DNA of 64,000 nucleotides from an uncultured Verrucomicrobia subdivision 3 bacterium (GTDB taxonomy: Bacteria > Verrucomicrobiota > Verrucomicrobiia > Limisphaerales > UBA11358), in NCBI GenBank assembly GCA_903922735.1, contig CAIXUZ010000020.1:84551-148550 (forward strand). Direction: 5' to 3'. The translations under genes and the position numbers were made by a program. The first letter of the stretch is position 1; each line of letters begins with the position of its first letter. Shown one piece after another: positions 50,538 to 58,292 of the stretch. The notes below the pieces were generated by a model. The model was not told the DNA's origin. It saw nothing but the letters and a program-made list of their open reading frames with translations, and made no database searches.

Positions 50538-51647
50538 ATGAGCGACCACGATCATCATCACCCTCATCCGCCCGCGCCGGAAATGCAGGACGCCGGTTCG
50601 CAGGCGCTGGCCGAGGCATTGCGCAGCAGCTTCGTCATCGTCAAGATCGCGCTGGTGGCGCTGGTGGTCATCATTTTCGCGGCCGGATTTTTCACCGTCG
50701 GGCCCCAGGAAAAGGCCGTCATTCTCCGCTTCGGCAAGCCGCAGGGCGAAGGTCAGAAGATGCTCCTCGGCGCGGGTTTGCACTGGTCGCTGCCGTATCC
50801 GATTGACGAAGTCGTCCGCATTCCCATCACCGAGATCCAGAAAGTCACTTCCACCGTCGGCTGGTATCTCACCACGCCGGAAATGGAACTCGCCGGCACC
50901 GAGCCGCCCCCCGGCGGTTCGCTGAATCCGCAGATTGACGGCTACGTGGTCACCGCCGACCGCAACATCATCCACACCCGCGCCACGGTTTCGTATCACA
51001 TCGACGATCCGCGCACCGCCATCTTCAATTTCACCAGCGGCACCAACCATACGTTCAACCTCGCCGGCGTGGCCAGCGCTTTGCAGAACGCCGCCAACAA
51101 CGCCCTCATCCTCACCGCCGCGCGCTTCAATGTGGACGACATCCTCACCCGTGACATCGCCGGGTTTCAGGACGCCGTCCGGCAGCACGTGACCGAGCTG
51201 GCCGAGCGCCAGCGTCTCGGTGTGGCGGTGGATCAGGTGCAGGTGCAGAGCGTCGCGCCGCGCCAGTTGAAGGACGTGTTTGCGATGGTCACCACCGCGC
51301 GCCAGAACCGCGACAAGCTCATCAACGACGCCTTGAGCGAGGAAAACCGCATTGCCAGCCAGGCCGGCGCGTCGGCGGCCTCCATCCTAAACGCCGCTGA
51401 ATCCGCCCGCACCCGTTTTGTCACCGGCGTGGCGTCGGATGCGGAGGCGTTCACCAAGCTGCTCCCGCAATACGAAAAGAATCCCAGACTGTTTGCCGAA
51501 CTGGAGCTGGCCAAGACTATGGCCGCCGTGCTGCCGAACGTGCAGGATAAAATTTTTCTGCCCCAGCGCGCCGATGGCAAACCGCGCGAACTGCGCCTGC
51601 AGTTGAACCGCGAGCCGCCCCAGCCGAAATCGGCTGCCAATCCGTAA
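50538..51647 (+). CDS. SPFH-domain protein, HflK-like
   Basis: A 369-residue protein with a His-rich N-terminus (HDHHHPHPPAPE), one helix (IVKIALVALVVIIFAAGFF), an SPFH domain (VGPQEKAVILRFGKPQGEGQ, GLHWSLPYPIDEVVRIP) and a coiled-coil C-terminus. HflK proteins often carry such charged or His/Pro-rich tails. With its HflC-like neighbour it probably forms a hetero-oligomeric cage in the inner membrane. Confidence 0.86.
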   Translation: MSDHDHHHPHPPAPEMQDAGSQALAEALRSSFVIVKIALVALVVIIFAAGFFTVGPQEKAVILRFGKPQGEGQKMLLGAGLHWSLPYPIDEVVRIPITEIQKVTSTVGWYLTTPEMELAGTEPPPGGSLNPQIDGYVVTADRNIIHTRATVSYHIDDPRTAIFNFTSGTNHTFNLAGVASALQNAANNALILTAARFNVDDILTRDIAGFQDAVRQHVTELAERQRLGVAVDQVQVQSVAPRQLKDVFAMVTTARQNRDKLINDALSEENRIASQAGASAASILNAAESARTRFVTGVASDAEAFTKLLPQYEKNPRLFAELELAKTMAAVLPNVQDKIFLPQRADGKPRELRLQLNREPPQPKSAANP

Positions 51648-51654
51648 AGCGAAG

Positions 51655-52026
51655 ATGGACGCGATGCAAAAAAGAAAAGTTTGGTTGATAGCTGCTAGCT
51701 ATTTTATTTTGTCAGTCTTGGCATTGCTGGTTTGTAATTACTGCTATGTTCCAGTCAAATCAGAGAAGTATTATGAGCCAGTTTGGGTTTGGCATGAAGC
51801 TGAGCATATTGGAACCGCGTGCGTTTGTTTTTTACAGCCGCAATTTTGGCTTACCTATAAATTTCCAACAGCGACGAATATGTTATTCCGCCCCTTTCCT
51901 GACTGGCTTCAAGCCGTAATTTTTTGGGGTTCAATTCCTTTCTGGAGCATTTGCTTCAGTTGGATTTTTGTGAGGCTGGATAACTGGCTGAACCATTTCC
52001 CGTTTCTCGGCAAAAGAGTTTTTTGA
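51655..52026 (+). CDS. Small AT-rich membrane protein
   Basis: A 123-residue protein with an N-terminal helix (VWLIAASYFILSVLALLVC) and a second near the C-terminus (AVIFWGSIPFWSICFSWIF). No family is recognised. It starts 7 bases after the HflK-like stop, but its base composition is clearly AT-richer than its neighbours, which suggests a later arrival. Confidence 0.55.
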   Translation: MDAMQKRKVWLIAASYFILSVLALLVCNYCYVPVKSEKYYEPVWVWHEAEHIGTACVCFLQPQFWLTYKFPTATNMLFRPFPDWLQAVIFWGSIPFWSICFSWIFVRLDNWLNHFPFLGKRVF

Positions 52027-52259
52027 GCCATGAAATTTTTCAAAAGCCAGCACCGGCAAACGCTTCAATGTCCCGCCGGGACAAAAGAAAATAGCCCGCC
52101 GTTTCAACGGCGGGTTGAAGCCGGAATGAAATCAAGCCCCGCAGGGGCGGCAGAACCCGTGACAACCTTTCCGGCCGTCCCTCCGGGACTTTTGCGCCGC
52201 CAACCGTGCGTTGTGGACCGCTCAATTTTGAAATCGTAAATCGCCAATCGTAAATTTAT
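52027..52259. repeat. Cluster of mini-hairpins and AAATCGT words
   Basis: It contains GTCCCGCCGGGACAAAAG, CCCGCCGTTTCAACGGCGGG, GCCCCGCAGGGGCGGCAGAA and GTCCCTCCGGGACTTTTG, each a short perfect hairpin, then ATCGTAAATCGCCAATCGTA before the ATPase start. No gene is supported. Confidence 0.75.
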
Positions 52260-54245
52260 ATGCAGGTCACATCCCTTTTAAGCCAGCACGAGCACGGTCC
52301 GGAGTGCGGCTGCGGCCACGACCACGAACATTCCGTGGTGCACCTCTGGCAGGCCGTTCTTGGCGTCGTTTTCGTTCTCAATGCGTTCATCGTGGACTGG
52401 CTGTTTGATGCCGGCAGCACGCTCGCCAGCGCCAGCGCCATGATCGGCTCGATGATTCTTGGCTATCCAATCATCGTCACCGCCGTCAAGGATCTGCGCC
52501 GCGGCAATCTGAGCATCAACGAACTCGTCGCCATCGCCGTGCTGGCCGCCTTTTCGTCCGGCGATTACAAGACCGCCGGCATTGTCGCTTTCTTCATGCT
52601 CACCGGCGAAATCATCGAGACCCGCACCGCCCAGGGCGCGCGTGACTCCATCGAATCGCTCATCAAGCTCACTCCCACCAAGGCGCGCCGAATCAAAAAG
52701 GACGGCAGCGAGGAAGAAGTCGCCGCCAGCCAGCTCGCCGTCGGCGATGTCATCCGCATCCGCCCCGGCGACAACGTCGCGGCCGACGGCGTCATCCTGA
52801 GCGGCCAAGGTTCGTTCAACCAGGCCACCATCACCGGCGAATCGTTGCCCGCTGAAAAAAACACTGGCGATGAAGTGTTTGCCGGCACGCAGAATCTCAC
52901 CGGCGTTCTGGAAATCAAAGTCAGCCGCGCCGGCACCGACACCACGCTCGGCCGCGTGCGCGAACTGATTATCGCTGCCGAAAAAACCAAGCTGCCCATC
53001 CAGAAAATCGTGGATCAATACATGGGCTTTTACACGCCGCTGGTGCTGGTCATCGGCGCGCTGGTCTGGGCCTTCACCCACGATTTGAGCCGCGTCATCG
53101 CGGTGTTCGTCGTGTCCTGCCCGTGCGCGTTTATTTTGGCCACGCCCACCGCGATGGTCGCCGCGCTCTCCGCCGCCGCGCGGTTGGGAATTTTGATTAA
53201 GAACGTCGCGGACATCGAAACCGCCGCGAAGATCAACGCTTTCATCTTCGACAAGACCGGCACGCTCACTACCGGCCAGCTCGCCGTCAGCCGCCTCGCG
53301 CCGATGGGTGAAACGAAGCCCGCCGAACTTTTATTGCTCGCCGCGTCTGCCGAGAAATACAGCAACCATCCCACCGCCAAGGCCCTTGCCAATCTCGCGG
53401 GCGAAGCCGGCGTGCCGCTGACCGAGCCGAAAGATTTTGCCGAAACCCCCGGTCGCGGTGTGAAAGCCGAGATCAGCGGCGCGAAAATTCTGGTTGGCCG
53501 CGCGCAGTGGCTCAAGGATAACGGCATTGATGCCGGTTTTGAAAAATCCGTGGACGTGGACGACGCCGAAGGCTGGAGTTTGATTTTCGTCGCGCGCAAC
53601 GGCGTATGCGTCGGCTGGGTCGGCATGCAGGACCAGACCCGCAGCGAGGCCAAGGCCGCCTTGGCCGAACTAAAGGAGGCCGGTGTGCGCCGCATTTCGA
53701 TGGTGAGTGGTGATCGTCAGCCCGTCGCCACGCGCGTCGCGGCCGAGATTGCCTGCGAAGAAGCCAAGGGCGATTGTCTGCCGCAGGACAAAGTGGATTT
53801 CGTCCGCGCCGTGAAGGCGAAGGGTTACAAGGTTGCCGTCGTCGGTGACGGTGTGAACGATGCGCCCGCGCTCGCCGCCGGCGACATCAGCATCGCGATG
53901 GGTGCGGCGGGCAGCGAAGTGGCGATTCACAGCGCGACGATTGCGCTGATGAACAACGACCTGCGCCGGTTGCCGTTCCTCGTGAAACTCTCGCGCAGCA
54001 CGCGCGCCGTCATTAATCAGAATTTCCTGTTCGGCGTGCTGTTCATCATCGTCGGGCTGAGCGCGGCATCGTTTGGCATTGTGGGTCCGATTGTGGCGGC
54101 ACTGCTGCACAATGTCGGCTCGCTCATCGTGATTTTTAACAGCGCCCGGCTTGTCCGCAAAGGCGAGGAGCTGGAACATTTCCATCCCGAAATGGAAACC
54201 TTCCCGCCGCCGCCCGCCGGCCGGCTGACGCCGAAGTTGGCGTGA
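52260..54245 (+). CDS. Heavy-metal-transporting P1B-type ATPase
   Basis: A 661-residue metal exporter. The N-terminus is His/Cys-rich (HEHGPECGCGHDHEH), probably metal-binding, in place of a full HMA domain. Then follow the actuator TGES, the membrane metal-binding VSCPCAFILATP (CPC at about residue 287), the phosphorylation site DKTGT (Asp331), NHPTAKAL (the P1B HP motif) and the hinge GDGVNDAPALA. The C-terminal LLHNVGSLIVIFNSARL resembles the Zn/Cd/Pb group more than the copper group, but the metal is not certain. No metalloregulator is adjacent. Confidence 0.92.
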   Translation: MQVTSLLSQHEHGPECGCGHDHEHSVVHLWQAVLGVVFVLNAFIVDWLFDAGSTLASASAMIGSMILGYPIIVTAVKDLRRGNLSINELVAIAVLAAFSSGDYKTAGIVAFFMLTGEIIETRTAQGARDSIESLIKLTPTKARRIKKDGSEEEVAASQLAVGDVIRIRPGDNVAADGVILSGQGSFNQATITGESLPAEKNTGDEVFAGTQNLTGVLEIKVSRAGTDTTLGRVRELIIAAEKTKLPIQKIVDQYMGFYTPLVLVIGALVWAFTHDLSRVIAVFVVSCPCAFILATPTAMVAALSAAARLGILIKNVADIETAAKINAFIFDKTGTLTTGQLAVSRLAPMGETKPAELLLLAASAEKYSNHPTAKALANLAGEAGVPLTEPKDFAETPGRGVKAEISGAKILVGRAQWLKDNGIDAGFEKSVDVDDAEGWSLIFVARNGVCVGWVGMQDQTRSEAKAALAELKEAGVRRISMVSGDRQPVATRVAAEIACEEAKGDCLPQDKVDFVRAVKAKGYKVAVVGDGVNDAPALAAGDISIAMGAAGSEVAIHSATIALMNNDLRRLPFLVKLSRSTRAVINQNFLFGVLFIIVGLSAASFGIVGPIVAALLHNVGSLIVIFNSARLVRKGEELEHFHPEMETFPPPPAGRLTPKLA

Positions 54246-54254
54246 AATGTTCCT

Positions 54255-54560
54255 ATGCCGAAACTTTACGAATACTTCGGCCTGCGGGTTTATTTCTACG
54301 CCAACGAGCACGAGCCGGTTCATGTTCATGGCTTTTACCAGGGCTGCGAGAGCAGGGCGGAACTGGTGATTGAAAATGGCGTCATTGTCGGTATCCGCAT
54401 TTTGCGGGTGGCGGGCATGGAACCGCTGAAAGGCCGGGCCCTGGCGGATTTCAAGCTGTTGATTTCGCGGAAAGCCGGGGATATTGTTCGCAAGTGGATT
54501 GAGTTTTTTGTCCACCACCGGCAGATTGAAACGGAAGTCATCACTCGCAAACTGAAATGA
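54255..54560 (+). CDS. DUF4160 domain protein
   Basis: A 101-residue protein: YFGLRVYFYANEHEPVHVHG is the DUF4160 signature, followed by AELVIENG and a helical end. Function is not established; it pairs with DUF2442 genes and the pairs look toxin-antitoxin-like. It overlaps the following DUF2442 gene by four bases (ATGA). A truncated relative lies after purL. Confidence 0.85.
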   Translation: MPKLYEYFGLRVYFYANEHEPVHVHGFYQGCESRAELVIENGVIVGIRILRVAGMEPLKGRALADFKLLISRKAGDIVRKWIEFFVHHRQIETEVITRKLK

Positions 54561-54838
54561 TTGCAGTCGAAAAAACAAAATCGCGGATGCCGAAGGTCGT
54601 CCGCCTCGAGGCGGCGGAATATGTTCCGCCCTACAAGCTGAAGCTGCGCTTCGACGACGGCCACGAAAGCCTCGTGGACTTCGCCGCGTTCTTGAGTCAG
54701 TCGCGCAATCCGGCGATTCAGGCCTACCACGATCGCAAACGCTTCCGCAAATTCACCCTGGAAGATGGCTTCCTGCACTGGAACGATTTTGACCTCGTGT
54801 TTCCGATGGCGGATTTGTATGCGGGGAAAATCTCCTGA
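54557..54838 (+). CDS. DUF2442 domain protein
   Basis: A 93-residue DUF2442 protein (VRLEAAEYVPPYKLKLRFDD GHESLVDFAAFL, then FHxx-like GFLHWNDFDLVFPMADLY). It is coupled to the DUF4160 gene. This is the second such pair in the window; the other lies between purL end duplications. Confidence 0.82.
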   Translation: MIAVEKTKSRMPKVVRLEAAEYVPPYKLKLRFDDGHESLVDFAAFLSQSRNPAIQAYHDRKRFRKFTLEDGFLHWNDFDLVFPMADLYAGKIS

Positions 54839-54868
54839 TTCAGACCGCAGTTTTCAGACTCAAATTTC

Positions 54869-54949
54869 TTTATGCCCGTCGCCGAACCAAATTTACAATC
54901 GCCAACCGGAAATCAAAAATCCGGCGAGGTCATCGTATCCGTGCGCGGG
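54869..54949. repeat. Duplicate of the ABC ATPase 5' end, copy 1 (remnant)
   Basis: About 80 bases resemble the start of the ABC ATPase gene: TTTATGCCCGTCGCCGAACC, then GGAAATCAAAAATCCGGCGA GGT. It encodes MPVAEPNLQSPTGNQKSGEV before leaving the frame. It differs from 55578-55656 at roughly a dozen positions, so it is an older duplicate than the purL one. Confidence 0.8.
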
Positions 54950-54989
54950 CAGGCTTGCCGGCGCCATGATTTGCGGCTAATTTAATGTC

Positions 54990-55193
54990 ATGAGTGCCAA
55001 TGAAATCATGCGGCAAATCGAGGAACTGCCCGCCAAGGAGCAGCAGGAACTTTTTGTGTTCCTGACCAAAAAAGTGGTTGGTTCGCAGACTGCCGGCGCC
55101 AAGCAGTGGATTGGGAAGAAACTTTCGTTTGAGGATGCCTGTAATGTCGTCTTCCGCGAAAATCGGGAACTCTTGAGTGCGCTCGCCAAGTGA
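54990..55193 (+). CDS. Antitoxin partner of Doc
   Basis: A 67-residue protein (MSANEIMRQIEELPAKEQQELFVFLTKKVV...). It is helical, resembles small antitoxins with an N-terminal dimerisation part, and ends with FRENRELLSALAK, which could be a toxin-binding tail. It is assigned by its position: its stop overlaps the Doc-like gene GTG start by four bases. Confidence 0.72.
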   Translation: MSANEIMRQIEELPAKEQQELFVFLTKKVVGSQTAGAKQWIGKKLSFEDACNVVFRENRELLSALAK

Positions 55194-55573
55194 ACGAACC
55201 GATTTTCTTGGAGCTTGATGAGGTTCTCCGTATCCACGCCCGCAGTTTGGATGAGCATGGCGGCAGGGACGGAATCCGGGATTTGGGTTTGGTGGAATCA
55301 GCGCTGGCGTCTGCCAGAAACATTTTGTTTTACGCTGGTGGTGATTGGTTCGACGTCGCGGCTGGGTATGCCTTTCACTTGGCCGAATCGCAGGCGTTCA
55401 TTGATGGCAACAAGCGCACGGCGGTTGTCTCCGCGCTGGTTTTTCTGGCGATGAATGGAATCTATGCCACGCCTTCGACGTGGGAACTTTTCAATGCCAT
55501 GATTGACGTGGCGGAAAAGAAAAAGAACAAGGCTGATTTGGCGGAAATCTTTCGCCAGCGTGCCGGAGAATAA
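55190..55573 (+). CDS. Doc-family (death-on-curing) toxin
   Basis: A 127-residue Fic-fold toxin. FLELDEVLRIHARSLDEHGG and GIRDLGLVESALASARN are typical of the Doc family, and the motif is AESQAFIDGNKRTAVVSAL. The position equivalent to the catalytic His of HxFx(D/A)xNKRT is Gln here, while Asp, Asn, Lys and Arg are kept. Doc kinases phosphorylate EF-Tu; with Gln in place of His the activity may be changed. Start is GTG 55190, coupled to the antitoxin. The pair lies between two copies of the ABC ATPase 5' end. Confidence 0.85.
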   Translation: MNEPIFLELDEVLRIHARSLDEHGGRDGIRDLGLVESALASARNILFYAGGDWFDVAAGYAFHLAESQAFIDGNKRTAVVSALVFLAMNGIYATPSTWELFNAMIDVAEKKKNKADLAEIFRQRAGE

Positions 55574-55577
55574 GATT

Positions 55578-55656
55578 TTATGCCTGTCGTCGAAACAAAT
55601 CGTAAATCGGAAATCGGAAATCAAAAATCCGGCGAGGTGGTCGTTTCCGTCCGCGG
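55578..55656. repeat. ABC ATPase 5' end, copy 2 (functional)
   Basis: The true start of the ABC ATPase: TTTATGCCTGTCGTCGAAAC, AAATCG heptamers, then GGAAATCAAAAATCCGGCGA GG. It is duplicated at 54869-54949 on the other side of the antitoxin-Doc module. Confidence 0.8.
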
Positions 55657-56797
55657 TCTCACCAAGGTCTTCAAAGATTTCTGGAACCGCCCGAAGGCGC
55701 GCGCGGTGGACGGCGTGGATTTTGAAGTCCGCCAGGGCGAGATCTTCGGCTTGCTCGGACCGAACGGCTCCGGCAAATCCACCACCATCAAGCTGCTGCT
55801 CGGTTTGCTGAATCCCACCAAGGGGCACATCGAGGTCTTCGGCCATTCGCCGCGTCATGTGCAGACGAAGTCGCGCATCGGCTATCTGCCGGAGGAATCG
55901 TATCTCTACCGCTATCTCAATTCCCGCGAAACGCTGGATTTTTTCGGCAACCTGTTTCACCTCAATAAAGCTGATCGCGACAATCGTGCGGAGCAGTTGC
56001 TGGAAATGGTCGGCCTCGGCCAGACGCAGACCCGTGCCGTGGGCGAATTTTCCAAGGGCATGCAGCGCCGCATCGGCCTGGCCCAGGCGCTCATCAACGA
56101 TCCCGACCTGATCATCCTCGACGAGCCGACCGCCGGTCTGGACCCGATCGGCTGTCGCGAGGTGAAGGACTTGATTGTTGCGCTCGCCCGGCGCGGCAAG
56201 ACGGTCATCTTGAGCAGCCATCTGCTTTCGGATGTGGAGGATGTCTGCGACCGCGTGGTGATCTATTACGGCGGCAAGATCCAAGCCGCCGGAACTTTGA
56301 AAGATTTGCTGGCGACGCCGGACACCTTGCGCATCACCACGCCGGTGTTGCCGCGCGAAACTTTGGGAAAAGTATTGGCGACCATCCGCCAGGATATCAC
56401 CACCGGCGAAGTGCGCGTGGACAATCCGACGCAGAATCTCGAAAGCTATTTTCTCGACGTGGTGGCCAAGGCCAAGCTGGCCGCGCACGAGACCAGCGGC
56501 GCGCAGTCCGGCGCGCGGGTGGCCGAATATCTGCGTGGCGGCGCCGGCGCCGGATCGCCGACGGAAAAAGTTTTGGAAAAGCTGTCGCTGCCCCCGGCCG
56601 CGCCGTCGTCGGCCGTCAGGTTGGCGGTTGAAGCTGCTGTCCCCCAGGCCGACGCAAGCAAGCTGGCTGCCCTGGTTCAACCGTCCGCGCCCGCCGTTCA
56701 GCCGGAAAAGCCGGCGGCCAAAGCGGAGCCGGCCAAGCCGGTGGACTTGTCCCAGGCGAACGAAAAACTTTCGTCGCTGCTCGGTGGAAAGAAATAA
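55580..56797 (+). CDS. ABC transporter ATP-binding protein
   Basis: A 405-residue ATPase of an ABC-2-type exporter. Walker A is GPNGSGKSTT, the signature FSKGMQRRIGLAQAL, Walker B LIILDEPTAGLDP and the H-loop SSHLLSD. The N-terminal leader (NRKSEIGNQKSGE) comes from AAATCGG heptamers. The C-terminus has an extra 100 residues rich in Ala, Pro and Lys (PAVQPEKPAAKAEPAKPVDL), likely disordered. It works with the permease at 56907 and perhaps the one at 46574. Confidence 0.92.
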   Translation: MPVVETNRKSEIGNQKSGEVVVSVRGLTKVFKDFWNRPKARAVDGVDFEVRQGEIFGLLGPNGSGKSTTIKLLLGLLNPTKGHIEVFGHSPRHVQTKSRIGYLPEESYLYRYLNSRETLDFFGNLFHLNKADRDNRAEQLLEMVGLGQTQTRAVGEFSKGMQRRIGLAQALINDPDLIILDEPTAGLDPIGCREVKDLIVALARRGKTVILSSHLLSDVEDVCDRVVIYYGGKIQAAGTLKDLLATPDTLRITTPVLPRETLGKVLATIRQDITTGEVRVDNPTQNLESYFLDVVAKAKLAAHETSGAQSGARVAEYLRGGAGAGSPTEKVLEKLSLPPAAPSSAVRLAVEAAVPQADASKLAALVQPSAPAVQPEKPAAKAEPAKPVDLSQANEKLSSLLGGKK

Positions 56798-56815
56798 TTT
56801 TTGCCCCGGATATTT

Positions 56816-56905
56816 ACCGATGAAACCCAAATGGAGAAAAACTGTCGCCCCCGATTTCCGCTTTGTATCTGTGTTTCATTTGTGCCCATCTGTGGCTTCT
56901 GAATA
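56816..56905. repeat. TTTCATTTGTGCCCATCTGTGGC word gap
   Basis: The gap between ATPase and permease carries TTTGTATCTGTGTTTCATTT and GTGCCCATCTGTGGC, words shared with the gap before clpP. The element ends one or two bases before the permease ATG. Confidence 0.55.
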
Positions 56906-56906
56906 A

Positions 56907-58292
56907 ATGCAACGAATTCTGGCCATCACCTGGTTGACGTGGAAAGCCGCCCTGCGGTTCAAGCTGTTCCTCGTCATCGCGGTGCTGCTGATCGCGGCGG
57001 TGGTCGGGTTGCCGCTGGTGATCGAGGATGACGGCACGGCCCGCGGGTTCACGCAGATCATTCTGACCTACACCCTGAGCGCGATCACCGGATTGCTCGG
57101 GCTGTCGACCCTGTGGCTCGCCTGTGGGACGCTGGCCCGCGACATTGAGGAATGCCAGATGCAGGTCGTCGCGACAAAGCCTATTGCGCGCTGGCAAATC
57201 TGGCTGGGCAAGTGGCTGGGCATCGTTTCCCTGAATGCGGCCTTGCTGGTCATCTCCGGTGCGTGCGTCTTCGGCCTGCTGCAGTGGCGGGCCGGGAAAC
57301 TGCCGGCGGCGGAACAAAAGGTTCTGCGGGAGCAGGTGCTGGTGGCGCGCGGTTCCGCGAAGGAGCCGGTTAATCCGGCCGAAATCGGGACCGAGACGGA
57401 GCGGGTTTTGCAGGCGCGTCTCAAGTCCAGCCCGGTGGAAAAAGTGGACCTGCCCGAAGTGCGCCGGCAGATTCGCGAGCAGGTGAAGGCCGCGTTACAA
57501 ATTGTGCCGCCGAGCTATCAGCGCACCTGGCAGATTGATCTGGGCTTCGCCAAAAATTATCTGGCGGGCCGCCCGCTGCAACTGCGGGTGAAGTTCAACG
57601 CGGCGCAAAAAAGCGCCTCGGGAACCTTTGGGGCGCTCTGGCAGATCGGCGTGCCGGAAAAGACGAAGTTCTGGCGCAGCGAGCCGATGAGTCTCGCGCC
57701 GGACACCTTCCATGAGTTTGAGATTCCGCCGGATTTGTTTGACGCGAAAGGCGTGCTGACCATCGCGTTTGCAAATCCAAACTCCACAGCACTGCTTTTT
57801 CCGCTCGATGACGGCATGGAGGTGCTGTATCCCGAAGGCGGCTTTGCCCTGAATTTTGCGCGCGGGCTGGGGATCATTTTTTGCTGGATGGCGGTGCTGG
57901 CCGCGCTCGGCCTGATGGCGGCGAGTTTTCTGTCCTTCCCGGTGGCGACTTTTTTTGCGCTCGCCATGCTGTTGGTGGTGCTGTCGAGCGGCACCTTGGC
58001 CGAGTCGGTCGAGTCGGGTTCCGTGGCGGCGGGCAATGAAGAAACGGGGCAGGCCGGTCATTCCGTGGCGGATGTGGTCTTGATTCCGGCGTTCAAAGGC
58101 ATGCTCTCGGTCATCAGTCTGGTGAAGAGTTACTCGCCGATCGACGCGCTGAGCAGTGGCCGCAGCATCACCTGGGGCGAATTGGGCGCCGCGTTTGCGC
58201 AGGTCGTTTTGCTGGTGGGTGGCATCTTTGCCGCGGCGGGCATCATCTTTTTCAACCGGCGTGAACTCGCCACGGCGCAGGGAACCCAATGA
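56907..58292 (+). CDS. ABC transporter permease with large external domain
   Basis: A 461-residue membrane protein. Helices lie near the N-terminus (FKLFLVIAVLLIAAVVGLPL, ILTYTLSAITGLLGLSTLWL, GIVSLNAALLVISGACVFGL), followed by a soluble stretch of about 190 residues (from LPAAEQKVLREQ), then four more helices. DIEECQMQVVATKPIARWQIWLGKW is the ABC-2 loop. The soluble part is probably periplasmic. The stop overlaps the next gene by ATGA. Substrate unknown. Confidence 0.82.
   Translation: MQRILAITWLTWKAALRFKLFLVIAVLLIAAVVGLPLVIEDDGTARGFTQIILTYTLSAITGLLGLSTLWLACGTLARDIEECQMQVVATKPIARWQIWLGKWLGIVSLNAALLVISGACVFGLLQWRAGKLPAAEQKVLREQVLVARGSAKEPVNPAEIGTETERVLQARLKSSPVEKVDLPEVRRQIREQVKAALQIVPPSYQRTWQIDLGFAKNYLAGRPLQLRVKFNAAQKSASGTFGALWQIGVPEKTKFWRSEPMSLAPDTFHEFEIPPDLFDAKGVLTIAFANPNSTALLFPLDDGMEVLYPEGGFALNFARGLGIIFCWMAVLAALGLMAASFLSFPVATFFALAMLLVVLSSGTLAESVESGSVAAGNEETGQAGHSVADVVLIPAFKGMLSVISLVKSYSPIDALSSGRSITWGELGAAFAQVVLLVGGIFAAAGIIFFNRRELATAQGTQ

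Noticed and set aside
55298-56830. 510-residue minus-strand ORF opposite the ABC ATPase
   Set aside because: Shadow of a well-marked ABC ATPase that has every canonical motif.
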